A program made the translations under genes and the position numbers. The notes beneath the pieces are model-generated. The model was not told the DNA's origin. It ran no database searches and was given only the letters and a program-made list of their open reading frames with translations. From Symbiotaphrina buchneri (Eukaryota > Ascomycota > Symbiotaphrinales > Symbiotaphrinaceae): a DNA stretch of 64,000 bases. Positions 24,518 through 36,463 of the stretch are shown piece by piece (positions within the stretch are counted from its first letter, which is position 1; every line of letters begins with the position of its first letter). Location: contig BCIG01000014.1 of assembly GCA_001599915.1 (NCBI GenBank), positions 372,001-436,000 of the forward strand. The letters run 5' to 3'.

Positions 24518-25985
24518 ATGCTCGTGGGGACTGTGGCCGCTGCTCTCCTGGCAGCTGGTGCTGCCCTCGCTCTACCATCGTGAGTCTAGAAAAGTCCCCC
24601 AAAGGATTGCCGAGCTGATGGCGCTGCTCTAATAGTCAGGATGTGTCTAAGCGGGGTGTAAGCTTCAACTGGGGTTCTGAGAAAGTTCATGGTGTCAATA
24701 TTGGTGGCTGGCTGGTGCTTGAACCGTGAGAGCTTCCGTCTGTATCTTCATCGTCATGATATCTGACTGCGGTGTAGCTTCATCACTCCTGCCATCTTCC
24801 AGCAACTCAGTGGCGTCGTGGATGAATGGACCCTCACCGAGTCCCTCGGGCAAGATGCCGCATACAGCATACTGAAGAATCATTGGGACACCTGGGTTAC
24901 GCTAGCAAATTTCCAGAAGATTGCTGGGGCTGGGCTCAACCTTGTGCGGATACCATTTGGTTACTGGGCGTTCCAAAAGTTCGACAGCGACCCCTACGTG
25001 CAAGGAGCTGCCCCTTACATTGACTCGGCTATCGACTGGGCTCGTCAGACGGGCCTCAAGGTCTTGCTGGATCTGCATGGTGCTCCTGGCTCGCAGAATG
25101 GTTATGACAATTCTGGTCACCGCATCTCTTACCCACAATGGCAGCAGAACGACACGGTAAGCCAAACGTTGAGCGTTCTCCAGCAGGTTGCGGACAAGTA
25201 CGCCCAGCCGGAGTATCAGGACGTTGTGGTTGGCATCGAGCTGCTGAACGAGCCATTCGGTCCCGATCTCAACCTCGACGAGTTGAAGCAATTCTACGAG
25301 TCAGGCTATAGCATTGTCAGAGGCGTCAGTGATACCCCAGTGGTCATTCATGATGCCTTTGAGGGTGAGAGTTACTGGGACAACGTACTGACCCCATCAG
25401 ACAACGGTGCCTACAACGGTAAGCGGCCTTCGGTTAGTGGGAGGATGACATGGGCTGATATAATCTCCACAGTTGTTATCGATACCCACCAGTACCAGGT
25501 TTTCGATGACAGTCAGGTGGCATGGCCGGCATGGGTAAGTGCAGCAGTTCGTTAGATTGCAGGTGCCAGTTACTAATGTCAAGTAGCAACATCGCCAGGA
25601 GACTTGCAACATGGTCGGCAACTATGATAATGCCGACAAGTGGACCATTGTTGGTGAATGGACAGCGGCCATGACCGACTGCGCACCGGCTGTGAACGGC
25701 TATGGCATTGGCGCGCGGTACGATGGGACATACCCCGGTAGTACCTATGTGGGCAGCTGTCAAAACATCAACGACATCACCTTCTGGTCCCAGCAGCAAA
25801 GGGATGACACTCGAGCGTTCATTGAGGTCCAAATGGACACGTACGAGAGAGTCACTCAGGGCTGGATTTTCTGGAACTTCAAGACGACCGCCACCGACGA
25901 GTGGGACATGTTCCGCCTCCTTGACAACGGCATCTTCCCACAACCCCTGTCCGACAGACAGTTCCCGGGTATCTGCTCGACCTAA
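24518..25985 (+). CDS. exg1: Secreted glucan 1,3-beta-glucosidase (GH5)
   Basis: Exo-beta-1,3-glucanase that trims cell-wall glucan outside the cell. 417 residues; exons 24518-24579, 24636-24725, 24778-25418, 25473-25534 and 25587-25985. A signal peptide MLVGTVAAALLAAGAALA is followed by a KR processing site, as in Kex2-cleaved exoglucanases. Family landmarks: VNIGGWLVLEP, FWxxF-type NLVRIPFGYWAF, DLHGAPGSQNG, the acid/base glutamate in LLNEPFG, THQYQVF, and the nucleophile glutamate in VGEWTAAMTDC. The ending GWIFWNFKT and FRLLDNGIFP is typical. Four cysteines are conserved-looking. Every splice junction keeps the family sequence intact. The gene is preceded by a 2.3-kb gene-free region. Confidence 0.95.
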
Positions 25986-26881
25986 GAGATGATCCAGAGG
26001 GGACTTTGGGACACGTGACGGACCACGAAATAGATAAACTCACTTTAAACCGCAACCTTTGCGGGCAACGAACATGACGACACACTCACTCGTTTGGATG
26101 GATGGAAAGGAATAACTGGGTCTTGAAACTTGGATCAAGCGCACCTCGCTCATATACTGCTTAAAATCGATACCCTCTAGACCGACCGCTGCATTCAGCG
26201 CCATATCAGAGGGTGGACAGGTACACTGGCATTTTGCGGATGGTTGGATAATCCGATGGAAGGGCAGATGGAAATCAGCCCCTAGTGGCCAACCATCCTC
26301 GTTCACCTTTTTTTTAAACTTCTAATACATACGTAGGGCAATGACACTAAATGAAATTTGGGCCTCTGGCTGTGTACCACCACTTGTTGATGTCTTTTTG
26401 TATCTGCCAAGCGCGGCTTGGCCAGTCCCATGCTGAGCAAGCTTAGAGACCGGGTTGAGTGATGGAGTGATTCGTAGACGGCTAAAGACCATGCGAATTC
26501 TGTCATGGAATGCCCTCTCGACAGGTCGCCTTCGAAATGGGGCATATGACTTTGTCTACTGCCTTAGCTGGCAATTATAGGGCCACAGCGGACATTTCAG
26601 GGGTTACCTAACAACGCAGGCAGTGACGAGAAACTACGACGACGGACCAGAGTAGATTGCGCAAGAGCTTGAGGCATTCAGTCGATTGAACTAATGCACT
26701 TGTGCTAAAACACGAGAACTCTGTAGTCTCGAAAATGTGACGCCTTCCATGCAGTCTACTCCCAGTTTGCAACCCATATCTATGGTATCCATGAAAAGGA
26801 AACCCTCGAATCCTACCCTCCGAACGCCTCGCTCGCTGGAAAATGCAAACCAACCGTCCAATGCAGCGCCAAGCTTCTGAA
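25986..26881. other. Convergent intergenic region, exg1 / gcn5
   Basis: About 900 bases between opposing stop codons. No recognisable gene or repeat. It is long for a convergent gap in this window and could hold long 3' untranslated regions. Confidence 0.55.
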
Positions 26882-28379
<1,498 letters not shown>

Positions 28380-28677
28380 GGCGAGGACTTGAACGGCTGG
28401 CACGGTATTATGGATACAAGGACGTGGGGATGAGGAAACGACGAGCCAAGGCGAGCGCGGCGAGGCGCATGAAGACGAAGGAGGTGAGATGCCGGCGATC
28501 GCCGTCTCCACATCTCGCGTATGCGGACGCGTAGCCAATCTGGGGAATAGCTCCTCGTACCTGACACCTTACCTTAACTTAAGATCTCAAGTGTTGTTGT
28601 CTGTGACCATTCGCAGCCGGCCTCCCTTCACACTGAACCCGACAACACGACGACATCACAAACGTGGCAAGGTGACA
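28380..28677. promoter_or_regulatory. Short bidirectional promoter, gcn5 / ost5
   Basis: Only 298 bases separate the two start codons, including both 5' leaders. It contains ACCTTACCTTAACTT near 28566-28580, a variant of the dispersed TACCTT motif. Confidence 0.6.
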
Positions 28678-29088
28678 ATGTCCTCTCTGGCCGAAGTCTG
28701 GGATGCCGCAGCTGCACAGCCGTTCTACCCTGTGATATCCAAGGACAGCCAGTTCTTCGTCGGCTTCTCCCTGTTGCTGATTGGTGGGTTGACGTTTTGT
28801 GGACGTTGGGTTCTTTGGCGCTGATCAAAGCTCCAGGTGTTTTGCTCACCGGTTTATTCGGACTGAGTATGGCGAGCCCTTTTCCCGAGGTCAAGGCCTA
28901 CCTTACTCGTGCGTCTGCTAACATGGCCTTCACCATAGACCGTTCACTACTCAACGTCCCCTTGTTGGGCATCCCCGCTTCATTAGCATTCGGGTCCGTT
29001 TTATACCATCAGTTTCCTGAACGGATGTTTAATTTTGTGTAGATTCGGCGCAGTATTCATGATCTGTGCTGTAGGAGTCTACGTTTAG
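28678..29088 (+). CDS. ost5: Oligosaccharyltransferase small subunit Ost5
   Basis: Small membrane subunit of the ER oligosaccharyltransferase complex for N-glycosylation, tied to Ost1 in yeast. Only 78 residues, from four exons 28678-28783, 28837-28866, 28939-28993 and 29043-29088, which join in phase. The protein has a lumenal/cytosolic head MSSLAEVWDAAAAQPFYP, helix 1 FFVGFSLLLIGVLLTGLFGL, the conserved loop NRSLLNVPLLGIPASLAFG and helix 2 ending VGVYV. Intron 3 has the unusual donor GTCCGT. Because no single frame holds more than about 35 codons of it, simple gene finders are likely to miss it. The splice-restored sequence fits the Ost5 family very well. Confidence 0.9.
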
Positions 29089-29276
29089 ATACATTTTTCC
29101 TTCTCAAACCGGGTGTCCTTGTAATTCAGAACCAATTCCAATACCACGTGAACCGTTGACCGCACCTGTCAAACACACAACATCTCCATTGAGACTAGAG
29201 CTTCTGAGAAATAAACCGTTCGCCGCCGAGGATCTTTGCTTGCGGTTTTGCATGTAACCCAGGGGTATACCCCACA

Positions 29277-30381
29277 ATGGCAAATGCTATGGAGCCGCAT
29301 AGGGTGCGGTTCAATGCAGTGTCTGGCTCTGCCCGCCAGCTCTACGCTCTCCTGCGATGCATAGGATTTGCAAAGAAGGCTCAACTACAGATATCTGCCG
29401 AGGGAATCCGAGTCACAGCCGAGGAATCAAGGGTAATGCAAGGTAAGAGCCCATAAGCAATGGGGATTCTTAAAGCTGACAGAGTGATCAGGTCTGGTTT
29501 TCCTGGATAAAAGCATCTTCACCAGCTACAACTTCACGAGAGATAATGACAGTCGAACACGTCCGGCCGAAGAACGAGGACTAGAAGACGACGAAGAAGA
29601 TGATACAGTGACATTCATGGTCTCTCTCCCCGCTCTGCTAGAGACATTGCAGATTTTTGGCTTCAGTGAGCCCAAGGACCATGGTTACGGACGTGACGCT
29701 CCTAGCGATTATAACAGTGGTATAACCAGTTTCTTAAGGAGAGGAGGCCCGGCCAGGGCATTTGACAACCATGTTCTCGGAATGACCGGGGTATGCCGTC
29801 TCAGCTATACCAGCACAGGCGAACCGCTTTGCATCATCCTTGAAGAAGCCGGCGTGACGACGACGTGTGAACTTGTCACATTTGAGCCGGAGATGCAGGA
29901 AGAAATTCCATTACAGAGAGATAGACTTGCGCTAAAGATCATCATGCGTTCCAGCTGGCTCTACGATGCAATTACCGAATTGTCATCGACGTCCCCAACG
30001 AGCTTGACGATCACTGCGTCGCCATCTGCTCCCTTTCTGACCCTGTCTTCTTCTGGTCCTCTCGGATCCGCCGAGGTGCAGTTCTCAAATGAGTCACAGC
30101 TGCTGGAGACCTTCCAGGTCCCCCGGAAGACTGTGAATACGTACAAATACTCTCTTGTCAAGGGTGCCGCAAGGGCGATGGCAATTGCAAACAAAGTCAG
30201 CATCAGGGGGGATGAGCAGGGTGTATTAAGCCTCCAATTCATGATCGACCTTGAGGGAGGCCATGTTACTTTCGTTGATTTCCGTTTTGTGGCATATCTG
30301 CCCGAGGAAGGGGAGGAGGAGCTTGTGGAAGGTCCTGGCGAAACGGAAGGAGACGCTGACGAGGACTACGGGTTGGAGTGA
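29277..30381 (+). CDS. rad1: 9-1-1 checkpoint clamp subunit Rad1
   Basis: PCNA-like subunit of the Rad9-Hus1-Rad1 ring that is loaded at DNA damage and activates ATR/Mec1 signalling (S. cerevisiae counterpart: Rad17). 351 residues; exons 29277-29442 and 29492-30381. Landmarks: RFNAVSGSARQLYALLRCIGFAKKAQ (split at ARQLY), ISAEGIRVTAEESRVMQ, LDKSIFTSYNF, VSLPALLETLQIFG, the central LKIIMRSSWLYDAITEL, and near the end LQFMIDLEGGHVTFVDFRFVAYLPEE (split at HVTF). The C-terminus is acidic. The start ATG follows directly on an AC-rich leader 188 bases after ost5. The stop lies 142 bases from the stop of the opposing copper ATPase gene. Confidence 0.95.
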
Positions 30382-30523
30382 TGGCGAAAGTATTACGAGG
30401 CTCTGGAAAGATTGCTCTCTTCGCTGAGATCTATGTAATCGATATTTCCCGCCAAAGGGGACAAGCTTTATATGCTCTCGTAACTCATGCAATAGACCGC
30501 TCTCATCAATCGTTCAACACATC

Positions 30524-33500
30524 TCAAACGGGATCCATAGTACTCAATGGCACATATCCTTCACCAACGCGCTTGCTCTTCCCCGCGACCGCCCTGGCCC
30601 AGTCGCCAACGAGGCCCATGCCCTTCCAACCCCAGCCTGCACCCTTCTTCCTCAGGGGCTGAGGCCCATCCTTTTCGAGAAGAGTCTCTTGCATCCAGTA
30701 CGGTCGTTTCCAAAGTTTCAGCAGCAAACTACTGACGACGACGCTCACAGAACTGGCTGCCATGGCCGCACCAGCAGCCATCGGATGCAGATGCCACCCG
30801 AGGGGCAAGAAGAAGCCCATGGCAAATGGAAGGCCGAGAATATTGTATGCGCAAGCCCACACCAAGTTTAGCTTGATCCTCGTAAAGATGGTCCTTGCCA
30901 AGTGCAGGGAAGCCGGGATATCCAGGAGCTCCATTGGTCGCATGAGTACGATATCCGCAGCCTCCATGGCTACATCTGTGCCGGACGCCATGGCAATGCC
31001 TACATTGGCCGTCGCGAGGGCGGGCGAGTCGTTGATCCCGTCACCTACCATCGCCACCACCTCACCTGCTTCTTGCATCTTCCTTACCAGGACCTGCTTC
31101 TGTTCAGGAGTGACGCCCGCATGCACGCTGGACGCTTCAATGCCGACTAGCGACGCGATTGCATGAGCAGCAGATGGTTGGTCACCAGTGACCATTGATA
31201 CGTTGATCCCCAGACGCCGCAACCCCGCCACTGCTGCGGCTGCAGATGGTTTCAGGCTGTCGGAGAGGGACAAGCATCCAGTATACGTAGAATCGATGGA
31301 GATGAAGATCCGTGTCACACCAGCAGCTTCTTTGGAAGCTTCTCCCGGTGAAGTGGCTGTCTCCGAATCGTCCAGCGAACCAGGTACTGTAATGCCATTC
31401 TCGCGCAGATATGGGGCATTGCCGATCAGCACCCTATATTGCCTCCTTTCCGCAGTCGATACTGGCTCGACAAGGGCACTGACACCACGACCGACGCTGG
31501 CAGAAAACTCTCCCACAACTCCATCAAAAGTGCCGTCACTTCCAAGTCCAAGCTCCTGCTTGGCGTGTGTTGCGATGGCTTTTCCGATAGGATGTTCGCT
31601 TCCCATCTCCGTAAGCCCTACAAGAGTCCACCAGAGCCGACGCCGCCAGTCGTTATTCAGCCATACGCGCTCCAAGTCGACGCTGGAAACACTCATCTTC
31701 CCCACTGTGAGAGTGCCTGTCTTGTCAAGCACGACCTTCGTCACCTTTGTTGCTGCCTCTAATGCAGCTCCTCCTTTCACGAGTATCCCGTGTTGCGCAC
31801 CGACCCCTGTGCCGACCATGACAGCAGTGGGTGTACCCAGCCCTAGTGCACAGGGACATGCGAAGACAATGACTGAAATACAAAGCTTCAGACACACCAT
31901 GAAGCGGCCCCCGCTGTCACCATCAGTGAAGATGTGAGGTGGATGTGGGAGGATGTGGCTGAGAACCATCCATGCCGTGAACGTCACCAGACCCAGTGTG
32001 ATCACGGTTGGGACAAAATACCCAGCAACAATATCCACGAGACGCTGAATGGGCGCTCTGCTGACTTGAGCATCCTGCACAAGCTTTACAATCTGACTCA
32101 ATTGCGTATCACGACCTGCTCTTGTCACACGGAACTCAAGCCTGCCGGCACCATTGACAGTGCCGGCGATAACGACATCGTTCTTCCGCTTTATGATGGG
32201 CCTAGGTTCTCCAGTGACCATGCTCTCGTCCACATGACTTTCCCCGCTTGTGACCGTACCATCCGCAGGCACTTTATCGCCTGGGCGCAGAATCACGATA
32301 TCACCAACCTGTATCAACTCAGTAGGGATCACTTTCTCCTCCGCGGCGCGGCTGTCCTGCTGGGACGGTCCTTTCTCCCCTTGATTTGCAAGCCTAGCAT
32401 CCCAGTCTTCGCTCGCCTTTTCAGCGGCAATTGGATCTGCATAGATGGTCGCCATCGAGGGTGCAAGTGACATGAGGCGAGACAGTGCTTTCGAAGTTTG
32501 GCCCTTCGCCCTATTTTCCAGGTAACGGCCTAGAGTTATGAAGGTGATAAGCATCGTGCTTGTGTCAAATAGCGTCGTTGGCTTCGTGTGCGACGGACTG
32601 CAGACAGATACGAGCATTGCCGCAACGCTGAAGAAGAATGCAGCAGAAGTCCCCAATATCACCAGTACATCCATAGTGGGAGAATGGTGCCGCAGCGACT
32701 TGAACGCTGATACGTAAAAACGCTTTCCAATGCCGAACTGGACGGGTATCGTCAAAAGAAGACAAGCGACATCGCCGAGGTATAGACCAGGAACGAGGAG
32801 TACAAATCGAGAGCAATCGAGCATAGGCAGCGCCATGGGTATCACCATACTGATTAGAAATACTGGAATCGCAAAGGAAAGTGAGAAGAGGAAGGCATGG
32901 CGCCACTCTTGAATCTCGCGCGTCTTCGCCAAGGACTCCAATTGCGCATTATTGTCCTCGGCGTCAGCTAGTAAAGCATTGTAGCCGGCGCGTTCCACAG
33001 TCTCTACCAACGCCCTCACACCGGTAACCAGTGGTTGATGGGCGACGGTGGCACGCGAGCTGCCCAAATCGACCAACGCCGATGTGACTCCAGGTAAAGA
33101 TCGAATGGTAGACTCCAGTTGCAAGGCACCCGTTGCATCCGTAAGCCCAAAAAGTCTCAGATGGACCGTCGATGGCCCCTGGGGTGAATAGGGGCTAGTC
33201 GCGACTGAAGAAATAACCTTGGCATCGAAACCACGATCCTCGATAATCTCAACAATCTTCTCTGCAGACAACTTGAAAGGATCATGGAGGACGACTGCTC
33301 TTTCGGCTAGGAGACTGATATTGAACTGGAAGACGGCCTCCAGATTGGTGAACCCCCCCTCGACAGCAGCCGTGCAGGCGCCACATGTCATGCCCTGCAC
33401 TGAGACGGTCGTCGTAATAAGTTCTGGTCCACCCTTTGAATCCGGTGAATGACCGCCTTGTAAAGGGACCAGAAGTTTTGTATCCAAGATAGTCGCACCA

Positions 33501-34006
33501 AACCCTCTGTCTTCGATTATCTCCGCAATCTGCCCAGCACTGAGTATTGACTGGTCATGCTCGACCACCGCTCTTTCTGACAACAGCGACACACTGATAG
33601 ACTTGACACCCGGCACATCCTTGAACCCCCCTTCTACTGCAGAAGTACAGGCTCCGCAGGTCATGCCTTCGACGGCCAGCGTCGTAGCACTTAATAGTTG
33701 GTTGGCACCTTCAGCTGGTTGAGCGGGTTTTGGTGGCAGATCCACAGGGCCATCGGTGGATATGACTTCGGCATCGAAACCACTGTCCTCAATGATCTGA
33801 CGGACCTTCTCCGCTGGAAGTTTCACCGGATCGTGCATCACTACCGCCCTCCCCATGATCAAGCTGACAGAAACGGTGCCGGCACCTTCGACGTTTTTGA
33901 GTCCACCTTCAACAGCCGCGGTACAAGCGCCGCATGTCATACCATCCACTCGCAGAGTGGTTGTAGCCATGTGGGCCGCCTGGGCATTCTTTGTGTGGTT
34001 AGCCAT
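30524..34006 (-). CDS. ccc2: Copper-transporting P1B-type ATPase (Ccc2/ATP7 type)
   Basis: Pumps Cu(I) into the secretory pathway to load cuproenzymes such as multicopper oxidases. 1160 residues in one exon, the largest intronless gene here. Three heavy-metal-binding domains each carry MTCGAC at about residues 23, 115 and 206. A fourth domain-like stretch (about 279-350) lacks the cysteine pair. Core motifs are the intramembrane FACPCALGLGTP, the actuator TGEP, DKTGTLT with the phosphorylated aspartate, SEHPIGKAI, MVTGDQ and VGDGINDSPAL. I start at the ATG at 34006 (context CTCACAATGGCT); the frame is open 38 codons further, but only from a GTG. Confidence 0.95.
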   Translation of the reverse strand: MANHTKNAQAAHMATTTLRVDGMTCGACTAAVEGGLKNVEGAGTVSVSLIMGRAVVMHDPVKLPAEKVRQIIEDSGFDAEVISTDGPVDLPPKPAQPAEGANQLLSATTLAVEGMTCGACTSAVEGGFKDVPGVKSISVSLLSERAVVEHDQSILSAGQIAEIIEDRGFGATILDTKLLVPLQGGHSPDSKGGPELITTTVSVQGMTCGACTAAVEGGFTNLEAVFQFNISLLAERAVVLHDPFKLSAEKIVEIIEDRGFDAKVISSVATSPYSPQGPSTVHLRLFGLTDATGALQLESTIRSLPGVTSALVDLGSSRATVAHQPLVTGVRALVETVERAGYNALLADAEDNNAQLESLAKTREIQEWRHAFLFSLSFAIPVFLISMVIPMALPMLDCSRFVLLVPGLYLGDVACLLLTIPVQFGIGKRFYVSAFKSLRHHSPTMDVLVILGTSAAFFFSVAAMLVSVCSPSHTKPTTLFDTSTMLITFITLGRYLENRAKGQTSKALSRLMSLAPSMATIYADPIAAEKASEDWDARLANQGEKGPSQQDSRAAEEKVIPTELIQVGDIVILRPGDKVPADGTVTSGESHVDESMVTGEPRPIIKRKNDVVIAGTVNGAGRLEFRVTRAGRDTQLSQIVKLVQDAQVSRAPIQRLVDIVAGYFVPTVITLGLVTFTAWMVLSHILPHPPHIFTDGDSGGRFMVCLKLCISVIVFACPCALGLGTPTAVMVGTGVGAQHGILVKGGAALEAATKVTKVVLDKTGTLTVGKMSVSSVDLERVWLNNDWRRRLWWTLVGLTEMGSEHPIGKAIATHAKQELGLGSDGTFDGVVGEFSASVGRGVSALVEPVSTAERRQYRVLIGNAPYLRENGITVPGSLDDSETATSPGEASKEAAGVTRIFISIDSTYTGCLSLSDSLKPSAAAAVAGLRRLGINVSMVTGDQPSAAHAIASLVGIEASSVHAGVTPEQKQVLVRKMQEAGEVVAMVGDGINDSPALATANVGIAMASGTDVAMEAADIVLMRPMELLDIPASLHLARTIFTRIKLNLVWACAYNILGLPFAMGFFLPLGWHLHPMAAGAAMAASSVSVVVSSLLLKLWKRPYWMQETLLEKDGPQPLRKKGAGWGWKGMGLVGDWARAVAGKSKRVGEGYVPLSTMDPV

Positions 34007-35086
34007 TGTGAGGTAGCCGCTCTGGCTTCGATCCCTCTCTGAGGCAGACGAAAGGCTCGGGACCGTGGGACGATATGGTAGGTGGTAGAATCGCTCGGTG
34101 CTAGGATATCGAAGTGACACTGAGCTGAAGGGCCGGCCTTACACGGTGGCCCACCAAAGTGGCGTGGCCTATTTATTTCTTTGCGCTTCTTTGGATATTG
34201 TTTATTAGGTTGTTGAAGGTAACCGACGATGGCGCAACGCTACGGAAGGAAGTGCGAAGGCATGCCGAAAGACAAAGAAAAAGAGTAAGAGACCAGGTAA
34301 GCGGTAATAAGGAGGATGAAGTCGGGTCCGGTGAGGGAGTACAAGACACCTATGTATACTCTGTTGGATTTTGAGTGCTGATGGTTGACGAAGCATCATT
34401 TGCTGACTGACAGGCTGAGCCTGATGGCTTTCCCGACGCTTCCGCACACCGTAATCTGAGAATGGCTCGCTTATCTTCGGCGCTAACGGAAGAGGGGAAC
34501 GGTCGAACAGTCGGGGACACACGCCTTAAAACGGCCACCGCTTTAGCTCCCGCCCTTCTGGAGCAGCGGAAACGACAAGACAAGAAGGTCAGACGTCTTT
34601 CAAACAAACCGGAGCTTCACATTGAAGAACGTCAAACATGCCGGCTTGATGGCAGAGGAGAAAGCAGGTTTTGCCCTGTTTGATCAATTGTCGGAATGTC
34701 CGAAAACAATGGAATGCTTCAAAGGACATGCACAGATGGGAAGATGGTGAGCCACAAAGATGCCTCTTCTCAACAAAACAGCCGCCTGAATTTTGATCAG
34801 CCCGACCATCCGGGGGTTCGTTATCTGATCCCTGCAACATGACAATACTGTAACAAATGATTCCAACAGTCGAAGCCAGACCAAGCCACCTCAGGTCTGG
34901 GGCAAAGCCGCAAAACACGCCGTTTCCATGTGGGGTGGAGCGCCAAAGCTTAAAGGTACCTCTGTGTACCTTATCGTTCACCGTAAATCTGTAGTACGGA
35001 GGTACCTACCGAGCTACCTTCCGCACCACCTTATCCGTCCCCACCACCAGATCGAACCCAAGCATCTGCGGCCTTGTCGCACACCT
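34007..35086. promoter_or_regulatory. Divergent promoter region, copper ATPase / csn7
   Basis: About 1.1 kb between diverging starts. Two AGGTACCT palindromes lie at 34954-34961 and 35000-35007, within 140 bases of the csn7 start. A plus-strand frame at 34159-34683 stays open across an apparent intron but has no ATG (see rejected items). Confidence 0.55.
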
Positions 35087-35974
35087 ATGGCCATGGAGCA
35101 GTCCAAAGCCCTCAATACCCTCGAGCCTTTCGTCTTGCTCTCAAAATCGGCAACGTCTCCTCGCGCTGCCGCTGACCTCATCACCCAAGCTACTTCAGCA
35201 CCTAACACATACGTCTTCGCCGAGCTTCTCCAGACCCCAAATATTCAGGCTCTGCGTGATGCTGGTGCAGACTACAAGCCCTACTATACACTACTGGAGA
35301 TATTCTCCTGGGGCACATGGGCAGACTACCTAGGTGGGCAGCTCATGCCACCAACTCCCCATCTCTCTGTTGCTCACTTTCTTGCAGCCGCTCGCAATCT
35401 GCCGCAACTCAACGATGCACAATGCCAGAAGCTACGGCAGCTTTCATTACTACCTCTTGCCCGATCTCATGCCCAATTGACATATGCAAACCTCATGTCT
35501 GCGCTGTCAATTACCACCACGCGGGCCCTTGAGGATCTGGTCATTAGTGCTATCTATGCAGGCCTACTATCAGCTAAGTTGGATACTGCTGCTCAAAGGG
35601 TAGCTGTCCATTCCACATCCCCGCTGCGGGATCTTCGGCCCGGCTCTGTGCCGGCGATGGTTGCCACTTTGGACGAGTGGAATGATCGGTGCGTGAGCGT
35701 TCTCGAAGAAATCGAGGGTCAGATCAGGGAAGTGAGGAAAAGGACCATCGAGAAGAGTCGAAGGGACAAGGAGATCGCTGACAGGATGGCGGAGAAGATG
35801 GCTGGGCATGAGAAAGGAGGCAAACGGGCGGCTGAGGGAGACGGGCCTGGAGGAAGGAGCGCCTACCCCGGTGACAGGGATGAGATGGACATTGACGAGA
35901 CGTTTGGCGGGAGGAATACAACACGGAGTACCAAGAGAGGAGGTGGAAGGTCCAACGGCCCAGGCAGAAGATGA
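35087..35974 (+). CDS. csn7: COP9 signalosome subunit 7 (PCI domain)
   Basis: Subunit of the COP9 signalosome, which removes Nedd8 from cullin ubiquitin ligases; in Aspergillus COP9 mutants lose light-dependent development. 295 residues without introns. The start is the ATG giving MAMEQSKALNTLEPF; the frame is open further upstream, but that sequence is leader-like. The PCI domain runs roughly from residue 45 to 190 (YVFAELLQTPNIQAL, LEIFSWGTWADYL, KLRQLSLLPLARSH, LTYANLMSALSI, LEDLVISAIYAGLLSAKLD). A helix with WNDRCVSVLEEIEGQI follows, then a Lys/Arg/Gly-rich tail containing DEMDIDETF. Confidence 0.92.
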   Translation: MAMEQSKALNTLEPFVLLSKSATSPRAAADLITQATSAPNTYVFAELLQTPNIQALRDAGADYKPYYTLLEIFSWGTWADYLGGQLMPPTPHLSVAHFLAAARNLPQLNDAQCQKLRQLSLLPLARSHAQLTYANLMSALSITTTRALEDLVISAIYAGLLSAKLDTAAQRVAVHSTSPLRDLRPGSVPAMVATLDEWNDRCVSVLEEIEGQIREVRKRTIEKSRRDKEIADRMAEKMAGHEKGGKRAAEGDGPGGRSAYPGDRDEMDIDETFGGRNTTRSTKRGGGRSNGPGRR

Positions 35975-36463
35975 CAGGTGCATATGCACGGCATTTGATA
36001 AATTCGACACGGTCGAGCACTCCGTCCCCTACCCGATGAATTACGACATTTTATAGAGGGAGCGTGGGAAACGCGGCAGGCGTCGCCATGCACCTGGGCT
36101 TTGAACGGCGAGATGGCAATGGCATGGCACGGTCAGTATGATAATGTGGAGGCAGGACTCTACAAGTGTACCAGAGAGTCGGTGGAACTGAGCTCCCCAT
36201 TTAGCAACGACCGGTATTGAGTACAGAAACAAATAATCATTGAAGAAGCTCACGGGCTTTGGAAGGCTTTGGTCCATTGTCCGGCTTTCAATTAAGGAGA
36301 GACATATGCGAAAACTGGGTATCAAACTACTTGTACATGTAAAGATGCCCACAAACCCCGGTAGCAAAGAGACCCCTATTAGATGCTCAATAGTCCATCT
36401 GGGTGGCATCCTGGCAACTAAGCATAGGGACGGAGAGTGAGTGCGCAGGGGAAGACTATTACG
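35975..36463. other. Convergent intergenic region, csn7 / RGS-Rax1 gene
   Basis: About 490 bases between opposing stop codons, with no gene, repeat or RNA that I can support. Confidence 0.6.

Noticed and set aside
34159-34683. Possible small membrane protein, open across a good GTAAGC/TGACAG intron
   Set aside because: The first exon has no ATG (the frame opens at GTG), there is little room for another exon next to the copper ATPase start, and I recognise no family.
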